From: Anniella stebbinsi
Taxonomy: Eukaryota > Chordata > Lepidosauria > Squamata > Anniellidae
Assembly (NCBI GenBank): GCA_029215795.1
Contig: JARDYH010000001.1
Location: 226,737,654 to 226,801,653, forward strand
DNA: 64,000 bases
Direction of reading: 5' to 3'
The position numbers were made by a program, and so were the translations under genes. Shown here piece by piece: positions 1 to 49,424 of the stretch. The stretch's first letter is position 1. Each line of letters opens with the position of its first letter. Under the pieces are notes generated by a model. It did not search any database. It saw only the letters and a list, made by a program, of their open reading frames with translations, and was not told the DNA's origin.

Positions 1-1050
1 GGGTCTTCTCTGCTATGGCACCCCGGCTGTGAATGTGCTCCCTAGAGAGATTCTCTTGGCACCTACATTATACTCTTTTCGTCGACAGGTGAAGAACTTC
101 TTATTTTCCCAGTATTTAAATGGTTTGCCACCATTGTCTTTTAACTTTGTTGTTTTAAAAGTGTTTAAATTTGTATTTTAAACCTCTGTATTGCTGCTCA
201 AAATTATTCTGTTGTATTTTTATATTGTACTTTTATATAGTTTTTTATATTGGCCCTGTTCAGACCACTCAGGGCTTTGTGTTAACTTAACCATATACAG
301 CTGTGGTTAACACTAACCACATGCGGAACAATAGCAGACGACACCGTTAACCCTTTTGTGGTTAACTTTTCCTTAACTGTATGCTAACCACAAACTGGTT
401 AGTGGAACACCTGAGTCCTCCAAGTGATCCGCCCCATATTCCAGGAGCCCTAGTGCTAGAAGCCCTTGCAGTTGTGCTTCACTGAGGTAGAAGAAACAGA
501 TGCTTCATACAGGTAAATTTCAACTGGGAATTTTAAAAGTAATACAGTAAACACTCTCCGCTATGAAGAGCAAAAATCGCTCCAAAAAACGATTGACAGC
601 TGCAGCAAGCGTTTCAGTCAAGCGGCAGTTCCGAGCAGCAATAGAGCCTGCTGACTAGAGTGGCCCTGCCTAGTTCAGCCGCTCTGTACTGGAAACTATG
701 TCTTAACCCCTTAACCATGGCCCCTTAACCACAGACATGTGTCAGAGACACTTTTGGCCATGGTTAGTGCTGCTAACCATGTTGCACAACATGGTTAGTG
801 AGGCTGACCACAATGTGGTTAACAGGTGTGCATGGTTAGGGAAAACGCTTGTCAGATGACACCGTTAACCATGCTGCCCTAACCACACTAACCACAAAAG
901 GATTAACTGTGTCGTCTGAATGGGGCCACAGTGGTTTAAGTTTTATACTTTAAATTGTATTTCGTGGTTTTAATTTTTGTGAACTGCCCAGAGAGCTTAA
1001 GCTATTGGGTGGCATATAAATGCAATAAAATAAAGTTAATAAATCAATAA
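1..1050 (+). repeat. LINE (L2/CR1-like) 3' end split by a MITE
   Basis: 1-251 reads like a LINE ORF end and 3' UTR (CCCCGGCTGTGAATGTGCTCC ... GACAGGTGAAGAACTTCTTA, a remnant of the RLWN...FKR-type C-terminus). The same unit resumes after 927 with GTGAACTGCCCAGAGAGC, TATTGGGTGGCATATAAATG and an AATAAA-rich tail. The sequence between is a separate inverted-repeat element. Confidence 0.7.
252..927. mobile_element. Non-autonomous DNA transposon (MITE), GTTAACC-rich
   Basis: Terminal inverted repeats GGCCCTGTTCAGAC (252-265) and GTCTGAATGGGGCC (914-927) enclose 676 bp. Near each end are many copies of GTGGTTAAC / GTTAACCAC in both orientations and the word GACGACACCGTTAACC or its close partner. 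No ORF of note. It lies inside a LINE tail, which gives its boundaries. I could not find a convincing target-site duplication. Confidence 0.75.
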
Positions 1051-1689
1051 ATGCTCACCATCATATTGCCTCATAGCACATCAGTGACATTCTAATGATA
1101 TTGTCCATATTATTTATGCTGGGCATTGAGTTGTTTTTTAAACTGACTTTGATAGTATGGAAATTTGCATGAAATTTCACTAATGGCAAATAGTCAGAAT
1201 GTGAGATGTTAACCAGTAAATATACACCTAATATTGCTGCTTAGTGTAGAGAAACAGGACCATAGCAAAATCAGTACATGTCTTTTCTCCCCCCTCCCCT
1301 GCCCAGCATTTTGCTAATGTTGTACAGATATCACAGTTCGTTTTGTGGTGGACATAAAGCATGGTGATTAATTTTATCCTAGCAGTCTGTGCATTATGGG
1401 CAGGCAGAGATTACAGTTACAGTTTTAGGCATTTTGATGGGGCTGGGCAGAAGGTAGATTGGGATCTACTGGTACTTCTTAGGTGATTTGCAGTAGATGT
1501 ACAAGGGATTCTGACTCCCAGAGGCTTAACAATAGCAAGAAGAACAAAATGGCTTGTTTATCTAAGGCTGCTGAAACAAAGGATGTTTACATAGATTTGA
1601 ATATATCAGTCTCAATGCATACATATGAAGTGTTTTGTGTATATACATATATACATAGATGAAAATACAGGTTTGTAAGAACTATACGT
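1051..1689. other. Unique AT-rich intergenic DNA
   Basis: No coding potential, RNA gene or clear repeat recognised. Confidence 0.5.
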
Positions 1690-2008
1690 TAGGCTGACCA
1701 GATAAAATCCAGGTCAGGGCTCATGTAACTTTAACAGTTGTAGAGAAAAGGGAATTTCAGCCAGTGTCACTTGTATGCAATTAGTTCCTGGTGAAATTCC
1801 CCCTTCATCACCACAGTTAAAGGTGCAGGCACTATACTAGAGTGCCCATATCCAAAAGGAGGCAGGGCCCCTGCAACTTTAACTGTTGTGATGAAGAGGG
1901 AATTTCACCAGGAACTAATTGCATACAAATGACACTGGCTGAAATTCCCTTTTCTCTACAACTGTTAATGTTACATGAGCCCTGACCTGGATTTTATCTG
2001 GTCACCCA
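1690..2008. mobile_element. Palindromic hAT-type MITE (TAGGCTGACC family), copy 1
   Basis: 319-bp nearly perfect palindrome starting TAGGCTGACCAGATAAAA and ending in its complement, flanked by an exact 8-bp direct repeat CTATACGT (1682-1689 and 2009-2016). An 8-bp duplication is the hAT signature. No ORF. Four other copies are in this window. Confidence 0.9.
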
Positions 2009-2933
2009 CTATACGTAAGCTTCAAAAGCAGACCAATTCCTCTTGGTTGAAATTTTATAATAAAAACAAGTTAAAAACAACAAAAAAAGGAGAAGAATAT
2101 TTAGGTAGAAAACCAGGAGTGGATTTGGGAGTGAACTCAGTTCTGTTATACTGAAAATACATTACTGGGATGAGCATGTACTCAAAAGCACCACATTCCT
2201 TAATTGCAAGTGTACATCTCTCCCCTCTCTCCCCATTCTGTTCCAGTTGGTGGAAGTTGGACTTCTAGTAAAAAACAAACAAAGGTGGATCCCACAAGCC
2301 TGAAGTCTCCTATCACTGCTGGGGTGGATTACTCTGGAGGAGAGGGGAGGTATAAGCTTTGAAACCCAGTAAGCATGTAATGGTACAGATGTTTTTCCCC
2401 AACTGTGTTATCAAAAGCAGTTCTGCAGCAATCTGATTATAAACAACATATAGTGGTCGTAACTTAAGGACATCTGATATAGATGGGAAGACCAGTCAAC
2501 ACTATGTTGGGACATGTCTGCAATCATGGCTGCTGAGACAGAGGACTTCTCATTTGTGGGTTGCTAGTAAGGCTATGTAGCAGATGGACTTATGGGCACT
2601 TGACTAGTAAACAAATATAAGAAAAAAAGTTGATGTAGAATGTTAGGAAGTAGAGAATTAAATACAATTAATAATATCAAGTGAAGTTCATATAGTTTTA
2701 AGTGGAGGCTGTAATAAAATTGTTTTTGGCAACATGATATTTGAAAAGTGAGATGGGAACAACTTTTCAGAGATAATTTGGGACTATGTTACAGTGACCA
2801 GATACAATATTGTAAAACAGCATAAAATAACTGTGGTGTTGCTACATTAATAAAATATCATGAAATTATCAATGGATTTAGTGTTTTAAACTTTGAATCC
2901 AGAACAGATCTATGCAATCTCAGTCTACGGTCC
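2009..2933. other. Unique AT-rich intergenic DNA
   Basis: No coding potential or repeat structure recognised. Confidence 0.5.
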
Positions 2934-3270
2934 CCTCTACAAGGATTCGCTTTTGCGCCTGGTTAGGCAATTATGCGCATAATCGCTGAAGCGCATTTAT
3001 GCCTAATCCCTCTGCACGAGAGGCGGCGAAGCGCATTAACGGATGTCCAAAATGCGCTTTACAAGTAGTTAATGCGCATAAGCACTTATTCACACAGTCA
3101 AAATGCGCTTTAACGGACGGAGCAAAATAAAACTCGCGATTTAACGCGCACTCGATAATGCGCATAATCAGGGAGATAAATCGCCTCTACGCCCGATTTG
3201 CACTCCGTTCTTGTAGAGGTAATTTTTTAATGCGCCTTGAAAGAGCTTTAAATGCCTCTTGTAGAGGCAC
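2934..3270. mobile_element. CpG-rich short interspersed element, copy 1
   Basis: About 337 bp bounded by CCTCTACAAG and CTTGTAGAGG. Inside, ATGCGCATAA, AATGCGCTTTAACG and GAAGCGCATT words recur in both orientations. It is far richer in GCGC/CpG than the flanks. A second copy with the same ends and order lies at 19434-19771, so it is a dispersed unit. No RT, no pol III boxes seen. I do not recognise the family. Confidence 0.7.
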
Positions 3271-3699
3271 CTCTGTGTGTCATTTCTCAAGACTGCATGC
3301 AGTACTGAGTCCAAGATTAAAAGCAGAGTTCATAAGCTGGTCAATGTGGAGTTGTGGAGAAATCATGTTAAATGCATGTGCCAAACCAATCAATCAATCA
3401 ATCATGGACAGACATACATTTGGAATTGTTGAATGCTCTAATTCTACATTTGCATTTAAGGGATCATAAAAATCAAGATTTGGAATGGTGAGTGATTATC
3501 GTAGTGATCGTTACCTCTCAAAGTGTATCCTCACTAGGGCAAACAGGTTTGCTTCTGAGTAATGTGTAAATGATCCTCAGTTTCTTCTGTTTGCGAGTTT
3601 TACTTCAGTGTGCAACATTCCTTATATAAACAGCTGCACACCTGTGGCATGTAAGAGTGCTTTCAATTTACCTGGCAGAGAAATTCTACCAAAGTTTCT

Positions 3700-4060
3700 T
3701 TTCTAATAATAATAATAATAATTAATAATACTAATTAATAAATTTATTTCTTACCCACCTCTCCATTTGGATTGAGGCGGGGAACAACAGTAAATATAAA
3801 ATATGATAAAATACATAAAACTGATTAAAAACATGGCACACATTATTAAAATAGCAATAAGACATCCTAAAAACATTCTAAAATTCCACTGGATATGCCT
3901 GCCGGAAGAGACCAGTCTTTATAGCTTTCTTAAATTCTAAAAGACTGTTAAGCTGATGAGTCTCCTCCGGCAGGTCATCCCACAGTCTGGGAGCGGCAGA
4001 AGAAAAGGTCCTCTGGGTAACGGTTGTCAGCCTAGTCTTGGCCAAGCCATAAATAACCAA
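3700..4060 (-). repeat. L2-type LINE 3' end (ORF C-terminus and tail)
   Basis: Reading on the minus strand, the ORF end contains QRTFSSAAPRLWDDLPEET and FKKAIKTGLFRQAYP, the C-terminal signature of L2-like reverse transcriptase ORFs, followed by a 3' UTR ending in CTCAATCCAAATGGAGAGGT and an (ATT)n-type tail at 3703-3745. Related copies are at 11440-11665, 32750-33230 and 54457-54870. Confidence 0.85.
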
Positions 4061-4345
4061 GAAATTAATAATAACAGCACTGAAAGGGTTGCACTGGCTG
4101 CCAATTTGCTACTGTGCCAGGTTCAAGGAATTGTTATGGACATGTAAAGCCCTAAGCAACTTAGGATAATGTTCCCCAAAAGAACATTATATAGACCCAT
4201 TAGATTTTTAGCAGAGGCCTTTCTGAGTCCCATCTAGTAGCCACAAGGCAATGGGCCTTCTCTGCGGTGCTGCCCTCCCTCTGGAATGATTTCCCAACTC
4301 CAATACATTAGGCACTGACAATCATGCGTTTTTGACAATTATTGA
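4061..4345 (+). repeat. Degenerate L2-like LINE fragment
   Basis: Contains TAAAGCCCTAAGCAACTTAGG, GGGCCTTCTCTGCGGTGCTG and CCCTCTGGAATGATTTCCC, which correspond to the KALxxL...RAFSVxxPxxWNDLP part of L2-like ORFs in the + orientation, with several frame breaks. Confidence 0.6.
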
Positions 4346-4925
4346 ACATTTATTTGTTTCTTTATTGATTGGATTTATATATCCACATTTCAACCCACAA
4401 CAATGGTGCTCAAGGTGGCTGACAATAATAAAACCAGGATTAAAATAAACCCAGTTAATACAATCATAAAAACCCAATTAAAAAACAGAAATAGAAAGAG
4501 CACCCAGCTCAATAGACCCTGCTTCTGCAACAGATATGTTTATACGCCAAGGGCCTTCTTAAATAAAACACTTCACCTGCCAGTGGAAGGATAGCAGAGA
4601 GGGAGCCAACCTAGTGTCCCTCAGCAGGGAGTTCTAGAGTCTGGGAGCAGCCACTGAGAAGGCCCTTTCTTGTGTGCCCTCTAAATATGCTTCTGATGGT
4701 GGCTGGACCAAGAAAAGGGCTTCCACCAAAGATCTTAGAACCAGGGAGCTGCATTCATGGGACAGGTTGCTGCCACTTTTGAGAAAACCCCACGCTTTCA
4801 CAGCTGTGGGTGGCAGGGCTAATCTTGATGCAGAAGGCAGCATGGGCTTTCTGATGGCCATTCAGCTCACCGCACCCATCCCCTGCCTGGGCTTCCAGTG
4901 ACCAATCGGGGGTTGCCGTCTGCCC
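4346..4925 (-). repeat. LINE 3' end, minus strand (CR1/L2-like)
   Basis: The minus strand reads ...RAFSVAAPRL at the ORF end near 4640, and the + strand begins with TTTATTGATTGGATTTATAT and GGTGGCTGACAATAATAAAACC, the usual reverse of a LINE tail. A frame with FSVAAPRL remains open for 75 codons but is a remnant. Confidence 0.65.
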
Positions 4926-4959
4926 AGAAACGCCTCTGCCTTGACACCAGAGTAAGGTC

Positions 4960-5290
4960 AGATGGCTCCAGTTTTAAAAGCTGGGTTAAGTCTTCAGCGT
5001 TTTAAATCTGCAGCTTCGTGGGAAAGCCCCATGGTGGCTGCAAGGTGGTTGCTGCATCATATAACTGACGCAGCATCTCTGCGCAGCCATCGTGAGAATT
5101 CAAAGCATATAGGCAGGCTCCTATCAGAAGATGTGGTATTTCAAGTTTACCATGGCTTTCTCCAACCATTAACTTGTCTTCATGTTGTTGTGCTTTAATA
5201 CTGATGTATTGTTTTATAATTTGTTGTAAACCATCTTGGGAGTTTAGGAATGGGAATTGGTATACAATTTTTTAAAAATAAATAAAATAA
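4960..5290. repeat. Repeat pair member plus LINE tail
   Basis: 4985-5120 (TTTAAATCTGCAGCTTCGTG ... CATATAGGCAGGC) is related to 62530-62665, with an inverted CATGGTGGCTGC / GCAGCCATCGTG pair. 5170-5290 ends with TTGTAAACCATCTTGGGAG and an (AAATA)n tail, a + strand LINE 3' end. Confidence 0.55.
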
Positions 5291-5627
5291 ATAAATAAGC
5301 AAGCCTAGGTATGTATGGACAAGTAGACTAATTAAAAATGTCATTGGCTGGTATGTTCTGATGGGCATTTGGCTAGGTCACTAATTTCAATACACCTAAC
5401 AGCATTTTATTTTGTATTGGGATGGAACTTTTTGGGTCAATGCTGGAAGCATGCTTCAACTGTATTATTTAAGCCATTGTGTGATGTTCCTAAATGTGTC
5501 TTTTCAGTAGCACCAATATCAGGTCTGCGTATAGCATGTTAGAACAAGAGAGAGGCCGGGTTCCCATGACACAAGAGTGGATAACAATCTGCACCCAGTG
5601 AGGGTAATTAGGTAAAATGGGTGGTAC

Positions 5628-5840
5628 TAGGCTGACCATATGAAAAGGAGGACAGGGCTCATGTAACTTTAACAGTTGTAGAGAAAAGGGAATTTCAGCC
5701 AGTGTCATTTGTATGCAATTAGTTCCTGGTGAAATTCCCTCTTCATCACAACTTCATCACAAGTTGCAGGGGCCCTGCCTTCTTTTGTATATGGTCACTC
5801 TAGTATAGTGCCTGCAACTTTAACTGCAGTTGTTATATAC
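5628..5840. mobile_element. Palindromic TAGGCTGACC MITE, copy 2, right arm lost
   Basis: Starts TAGGCTGACCATATGAAAAG and follows the family through GTATATGGTCACTCTAGTAT and GTGCCTGCAACTTTAACTG, then leaves homology. An internal CTTCATCACA duplication is present. Only a little over half of the palindrome remains. Confidence 0.8.
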
Positions 5841-7859
5841 AAACCTGTTGAGGGAAGATTGTTGGGGTGCATGAAAGCCACCCAGAAATCATGGGGTGCT
5901 TTAGGGTTGCGGATGGCTTGTCAATCACCCCAACAACCCACCTTCACATGTAACAATAAGCTATGGTGTCTCCCCCACCCCCAAACACAGTGGCTTGAAT
6001 ATTCAAAATGTTGGCTGCCTCCTCAACGAGAAGCCTTATGGAGAAATTCTCATTAGGTGCCAACCAGGTCAGGGAGAGTGTGTACATGTGAGTGCTGTAC
6101 TGCTGACTGTTCTTCTTTAAGAGAGGGGTGGTGGTGGAAATCATTAGCTGTTTGGGATGTATGTGTCATATAGGACAGAGCATAGATTCAAAAATAATAA
6201 ATAGCATTGTAAGGTGAAGCTAAAAGTTTCACAAAGAGTAATTGGAGGGGGGGGATTGCTCCAATCACCATAACCAGTCATGCCCTAAACAGTAAGTCCC
6301 TGTGCTATTTGTCTAAGCAAGCACACATTCCAGATACAATAGCAACGAATGCATTATCTGTTGGAAGCATTTTCCTAGGTATGAAACTATTGTGCTTTTG
6401 AGCTCTTGGAAATGTAATCTCCTGGGCAACAAAAGGAAAGATGTGTGAAGTGTATGCAAAAGTTTGGAGGAAACCACTGCACATTACAGCTTTTCCATAC
6501 CAAAGAGTTTATGTGGCACACTGCATAATAGTCCTTCTGAAGCTGGAGTAGCATGGTGCAGACACATTTCAAAATTGTTATTTGGCAAGAAGTTTGGATG
6601 GGTTTTCATTTTATTTTAAAAGAATTACAAGGAATATCTAATATTCTTTTACTTGTTCTAATCTTTGTATGATGATGGAGAAACTAAGATGGGATAGTAT
6701 ATAGGGCACAATCCTATGCATGATGGAATTGTAGGACTTTTTCCTGTCTAAACATGCATAGGACTGTGCCCTTATTTAGCTTATCATAATTAAACTACTG
6801 AGTTTATCTTAATTAAATTACTGGGATTTTATCTAATACTTCATTCCCCCACCCTTATGTGTTCTTTCATTCCTCATATTTGTTTAAAATGAGCAGTGGC
6901 TCAGTTTTGCAAAGCTTTTGTAAAGTTCAACTTAAATATCTATATTTTGGAAAACATCAGTAAGAAGAAATAAGGGAAATTTACTTTTTTCAAAAGGTCT
7001 CTTGTCTCAGGGACATATGCATGTTCATCCCTTCATGTGTTTTTGCAAACATGTCATTGCAGACAGAAAAGCCATATGCTACAGAAGGAATTCTCGTATC
7101 ACCTCCAAAGCAATAATGCTTTCTTGGGTTAAACTGGACATGAGATGGGAGGTTTCCCTTTGGAACTCCTGGTGCTTTTTCTGTTACCTGTAGCAGCTCT
7201 GTGTATGTGCGTGCGTGTGTGTGTGTCTGCATGTAGCAATATGAGCCCTTTTTGCCTGTGCTGCTGCCCTCATATACCTTCCTTTCCGGGCTTTTTCTTT
7301 TGGTTACGTAAGCCCTATTGTCATGTCCAGTTTAATCCAAAAATAGAATTCACCTGCCAGTATTCAAGTGTAGAGAACTCATAATTTATATATATTGTAT
7401 TTGTAAAGTGATGTACATTTACAGTCATGTAGTGTAAGTTTGTGTGCATATCATATTGTATTAAAAACACACAGTACTGACATGTAAAGAAAGCAAACAA
7501 GCCAGAAACATCTCCTAGTTTTCTTGCATTTACTCTGCAATGTGTGGGTCTGTATGCATTTCCATGTGCATGCAAACACGGGCATGCAGGGTGCAATCCT
7601 AAACACTCTTGCTAGAGGGGTATGTAAATGTCCGAATAAACATTCTTAGGATAGGTCTTCACCCAAGCCAGAATATTTATTTTTGTTTGTGGTTTATCTA
7701 GAAGCCAAGTTCAGAAAAGAACTCTGTGTGTGTGTGTGAGGTGCGCAACAGCAGAGCAGCAAACGGTGATCTTGACTTGCTAGTGTGTCTTCAGGAGCTA
7801 CCAGAGGGCAGCACTGGGGACCCTTCCCGGCACCTACTAGCTATTGGCTACCTCTCAAG
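5841..7859. other. Intergenic DNA, mostly unique
   Basis: No gene seen. 6708-6775 is a short palindrome of the GCAATCCTATGCAT family. A TG-rich microsatellite lies at 7199-7230 and another at 7722-7740. 7120-7145 and 7315-7335 carry complementary pieces (CTGGACATGA / TCATGTCCAG) around a 200-bp stretch. Confidence 0.5.
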
Positions 7860-7968
7860 GGAAGGGCCATAGCTCCGTGGTAGAGCATGTGCTTGCCACA
7901 TGGTTCAATCCAGGACTGATGACAAACCTCCGGTCGGGAACCCCGGAGAGCCGCTGCCGGTCACTCTT
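7860..7968 (+). repeat. tRNA-derived SINE, 5' half
   Basis: GGCCATAGCTCCGTGGTAGAGCA is an A-box-like tRNA start and GGTTCAATCCAGG a B box, followed by the SINE body (GGAGAGCCGCTGCCGGTCA). The anticodon arm is not intact and there is no cloverleaf, so this is a SINE and not a tRNA gene. It lies about 90 bp upstream of the CpG-rich region. Confidence 0.8.
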
Positions 7969-8085
7969 CGCCAGCCTGGTGCCTTGCACATATTTTGGAT
8001 GACACCCGATGGTCTGATGGCTGAGGTTGATGGGAGTTTTAGTCCAAAACATCTGGGGGGCACTAGGTTGAGGAAGGCTGCTGAG
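7969..8085. repeat. Palindromic 'GTCCAAAACATCTGG' repeat, partial
   Basis: GATGGGAGTTTTAGTCCAAA, then ACATCTGGGGGGCACTAGG, then TTGAGGAAGGCTG, is the right end of a common squamate short palindromic repeat, also present at 14234, 17937, 25000, 39490 and 55976. It abuts the promoter CpG island. Confidence 0.6.
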
Positions 8086-8454
8086 CTCTCTGGCTCCGTG
8101 GGGAGAAGGCCGTTGGCCTCCCCACTTTGCGCAATCCTGCTGGAGCCCTTTCCGCAGGCGGCTCCTTCACCCCAGGCAAACCCTCTGCTGCCCCGTAAAC
8201 AGTTGTCAGGGCAAGGGGGTGTGTCCGGGCAGGGCGGAGCTGGAGGCGAAGCTGCCTGCCCGCCTCTTTCTTCCAGCCCGGAGAGTGGCTGGCGCCTGTC
8301 GCCAAGAGCGCTGCGCAGCTGAAGGGTCGCCGGGGAGGGGGCGGCCCCTGCCAAGCACGCCCTGCCCGAGCTGCGCGAGTCCTGGCGCCCCTTGGCTTGT
8401 TCCCGCCGAGGCTGCCGCGCCTCCCACCTGCGAGAGCTTCTCTCATGTGCTGTC

Positions 8455-47002
<38,548 letters not shown>

Positions 47003-47861
47003 GTTTGCACACCATGCAAAGAAGGAGACAGAAGGAAATCATTTGCGTGTTGTTTCTGCATTGTTTTTGATTTTGCTCTACCTCACAGGATGCCAAGTAC
47101 AGTATTCAAGAGCCCAAACCCCAGGATAGTAGAAACTCGTTTCCTTGGTGGTTTAAATTTATTAGGGTTAATTGTGGGCTCGTGGGTAATGTTCAGTCTG
47201 CCTTGGCTGGTAAATGAAAAGAGATTTAATAACTTTCGGGGTGGGGATGGGTGGGAATATGGGACATCCTCATCATGCCAGCACAAGCCGTCAAAAGCCA
47301 CCAAACCCCAGGGCACCTCTGAGAACTGAATATCACATGGGGAGGCCAGGGCCTGCTTGTGGTTTGTGCTTATGGCACGCAAATAACTGAAGAAACGATA
47401 GTATTCATTCTTCAAAAGGGATGTGTTCTAGGTGAAGTCTGAATGTACTAAATGTGTCTATCTTACACTAAGATATTATGCCTGCCTCGACCCACACCCT
47501 TTGTCCCTCATGAGATGAATAGCTTTTCAGCTCTCCTCAACAATTGAGGTCTTTGCCATGAGACCTTGCAAGACATTAGGCCTGGAGCATTCTCACATGA
47601 TCCCATGGCTGACGACAGGCCAGAGGCTTATATCTTGCAACATGAATGCTCTCCCATGTTGATGCTGAGCTTATCATATTCCTCCTGCGTTTCTCAGCAT
47701 TAAAAAAAACCACCTCCTCACAGGTTCCTGCCAGGAAGTGTGTGTACCTATTCTAAACTCAGATACATGAATAGAATGTTATGATCAAAGGAAGCTTGTA
47801 CAAAAGGAAGCACACATCCCCACTGTTTCCAGTTCCAAGAATCAGACAGTAGTTGATGTGA

Positions 47862-47935
47862 AAGACCTCTGCCTAAGACCCGGAATGGGTTTGCTGCCAA
47901 TCAGAATAGACTCGACTAGGCTAGATGGACCCAGA
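47862..47935 (+). repeat. tRNA-SINE 3' part
   Basis: AAAGACCTCTGCCTAAGACC, GAATAGACTCGACTAGGCTA, then GATGGACCCAGAATCTGACC match the SINE body downstream of its B box. Confidence 0.65.
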
Positions 47936-47952
47936 ATCTGACCTGGTGTATA

Positions 47953-48038
47953 AAGGTGCAATCCTAAGTATGTTTAGACAGAAAAAAGTCCTACAACTCC
48001 CAGCGTGCCTGTCTAAAGATGCATGGGATTGTGACCTA
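47953..48038. repeat. Short palindrome, GCAATCCTATGCATG family
   Basis: AAGGTGCAATCCTAAGTATG, TTAGACAGAAAAAAGTCC, then GTCTAAAGATGCATGGGATT. Part of the candidate 3' UTR. Confidence 0.7.
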
Positions 48039-49242
48039 AGGCAGCTTTCTCTGTGCCTAAGCATGTGTGCCATTACCCTTGAAACAAAAGAGCAACTCTC
48101 AGACCAAATGAATTAAGGCATTGAAGCATTTTTCACAGAACTTTGTAAAATACCTGGTGCAATGTGTATATAATTCATTTTTATTTAATCGTCTATTAAC
48201 CAAATAGGAGACATTCAGCGGAACATATATACTGTGAAATGAAATTTCTTGTTTTATTCTGTGTTGCCTTAAAGGTGACCATTTATTTAAAGCTTCAAGC
48301 GCGACCTTATAGTTAAATGTTGGAGAACTGCATTTGTTACATATCTTTTTGTTTTCAGACTTCTGATCTCTGAATGAACTTTTCCAAAATCTTGGCTAAG
48401 GACTGCTGCTGTCGGGATGAATGAAGTTGTGTGTTTTGTGGTGCCAAGAGTTAGAATGAGGCCTATAACGTAATGCATGTATAATAAATGCTTCCTCGAC
48501 TGAGGAAAAGCCAAACTATAGAACCGCTAAAAAGAAGTGCTATTTGACTCAGAGTTGCATTGATCCATAATGAAAGGAGTGGAAAGAAACAATATCAGAT
48601 AGTTACGGTAATGATTTAGAGGATGCAAATTTGGACAATGGGGTGTGTGCATTTAATGACTATTTTTCAGGAATTCAAACCTGGGATGAATTTTGAATTT
48701 GGGAACAAAATGAATTATTTTTTTTTAAAGGAAGAGTTGCTGCCTTTAGAATAATCGCTTCTTTTGCATCGGTATGTATGGTATGGATCAGTGCAGAGTT
48801 GACTCAATGGCAGCTGCCTGCCGCCCATTCAGTGGTGAAGATGTAGTTCAGGACTACATTCACACTGCCATAGTTGGATGCTGTTTTGTTGTTTCATTGT
48901 GTGCACCTCTGAAGGCTTTGTCTGAACAATGTGGACAGGACAGATCACTTGGGATTTTCCCATGAAATCAGCATCCTCCCACCAGTGGGGAGCAGAGACC
49001 TGCCTCACTCATGTGGATATGTCATTTTGCATGTGTTCTCCAGTGGTGTGAGATTGCATTCACAAACGGCTGGGGCTGCATAATTCTTTATAATAAACCA
49101 TTTGAATAGTGGGAGATAATACTATCTAGTTATTTCGGCTGCTCCGTGGGGTGTGTTTGTGAAAGAGAGACAGAAATCCAACTGGCCATTTGCGTTTGTT
49201 TAATTGGCAATCCCAGATGTCTAGTCTCCAGATATTTAGAGA

Positions 49243-49424
49243 AAAGGGCAATAGCTCAGTAGTAGAGCATATCCTTTGCATGCAAAAGAGCCCAAGAATA
49301 ATCCCTGGCATCTCCAGCCAGGGCTGAGAAAGACTCCTGTAGAGCTAATGCCAGTTACTGTAGACCTCACTTATCTAGATGGATCAACAATCTGACTTGG
49401 TAGAAGGCAGCTGCCTATGTTCTA
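49243..49424 (+). repeat. tRNA-derived SINE, near full length
   Basis: GGGCAATAGCTCAGTAGTAG (A box region), AATAATCCCTGGCATCTCCA (degenerate B box), then GGGCTGAGAAAGACTCCTG, TAGATGGATCAACAATCTGA and GGCAGCTGCCTATGTTCT at the 3' end. Same family as 7860-7968 and 24330-24990. Confidence 0.88.

Noticed and set aside
7860..7935. Possible tRNA gene
   Set aside because: A- and B-box-like words are present, but the anticodon and acceptor stems do not form and the sequence continues into a SINE body.
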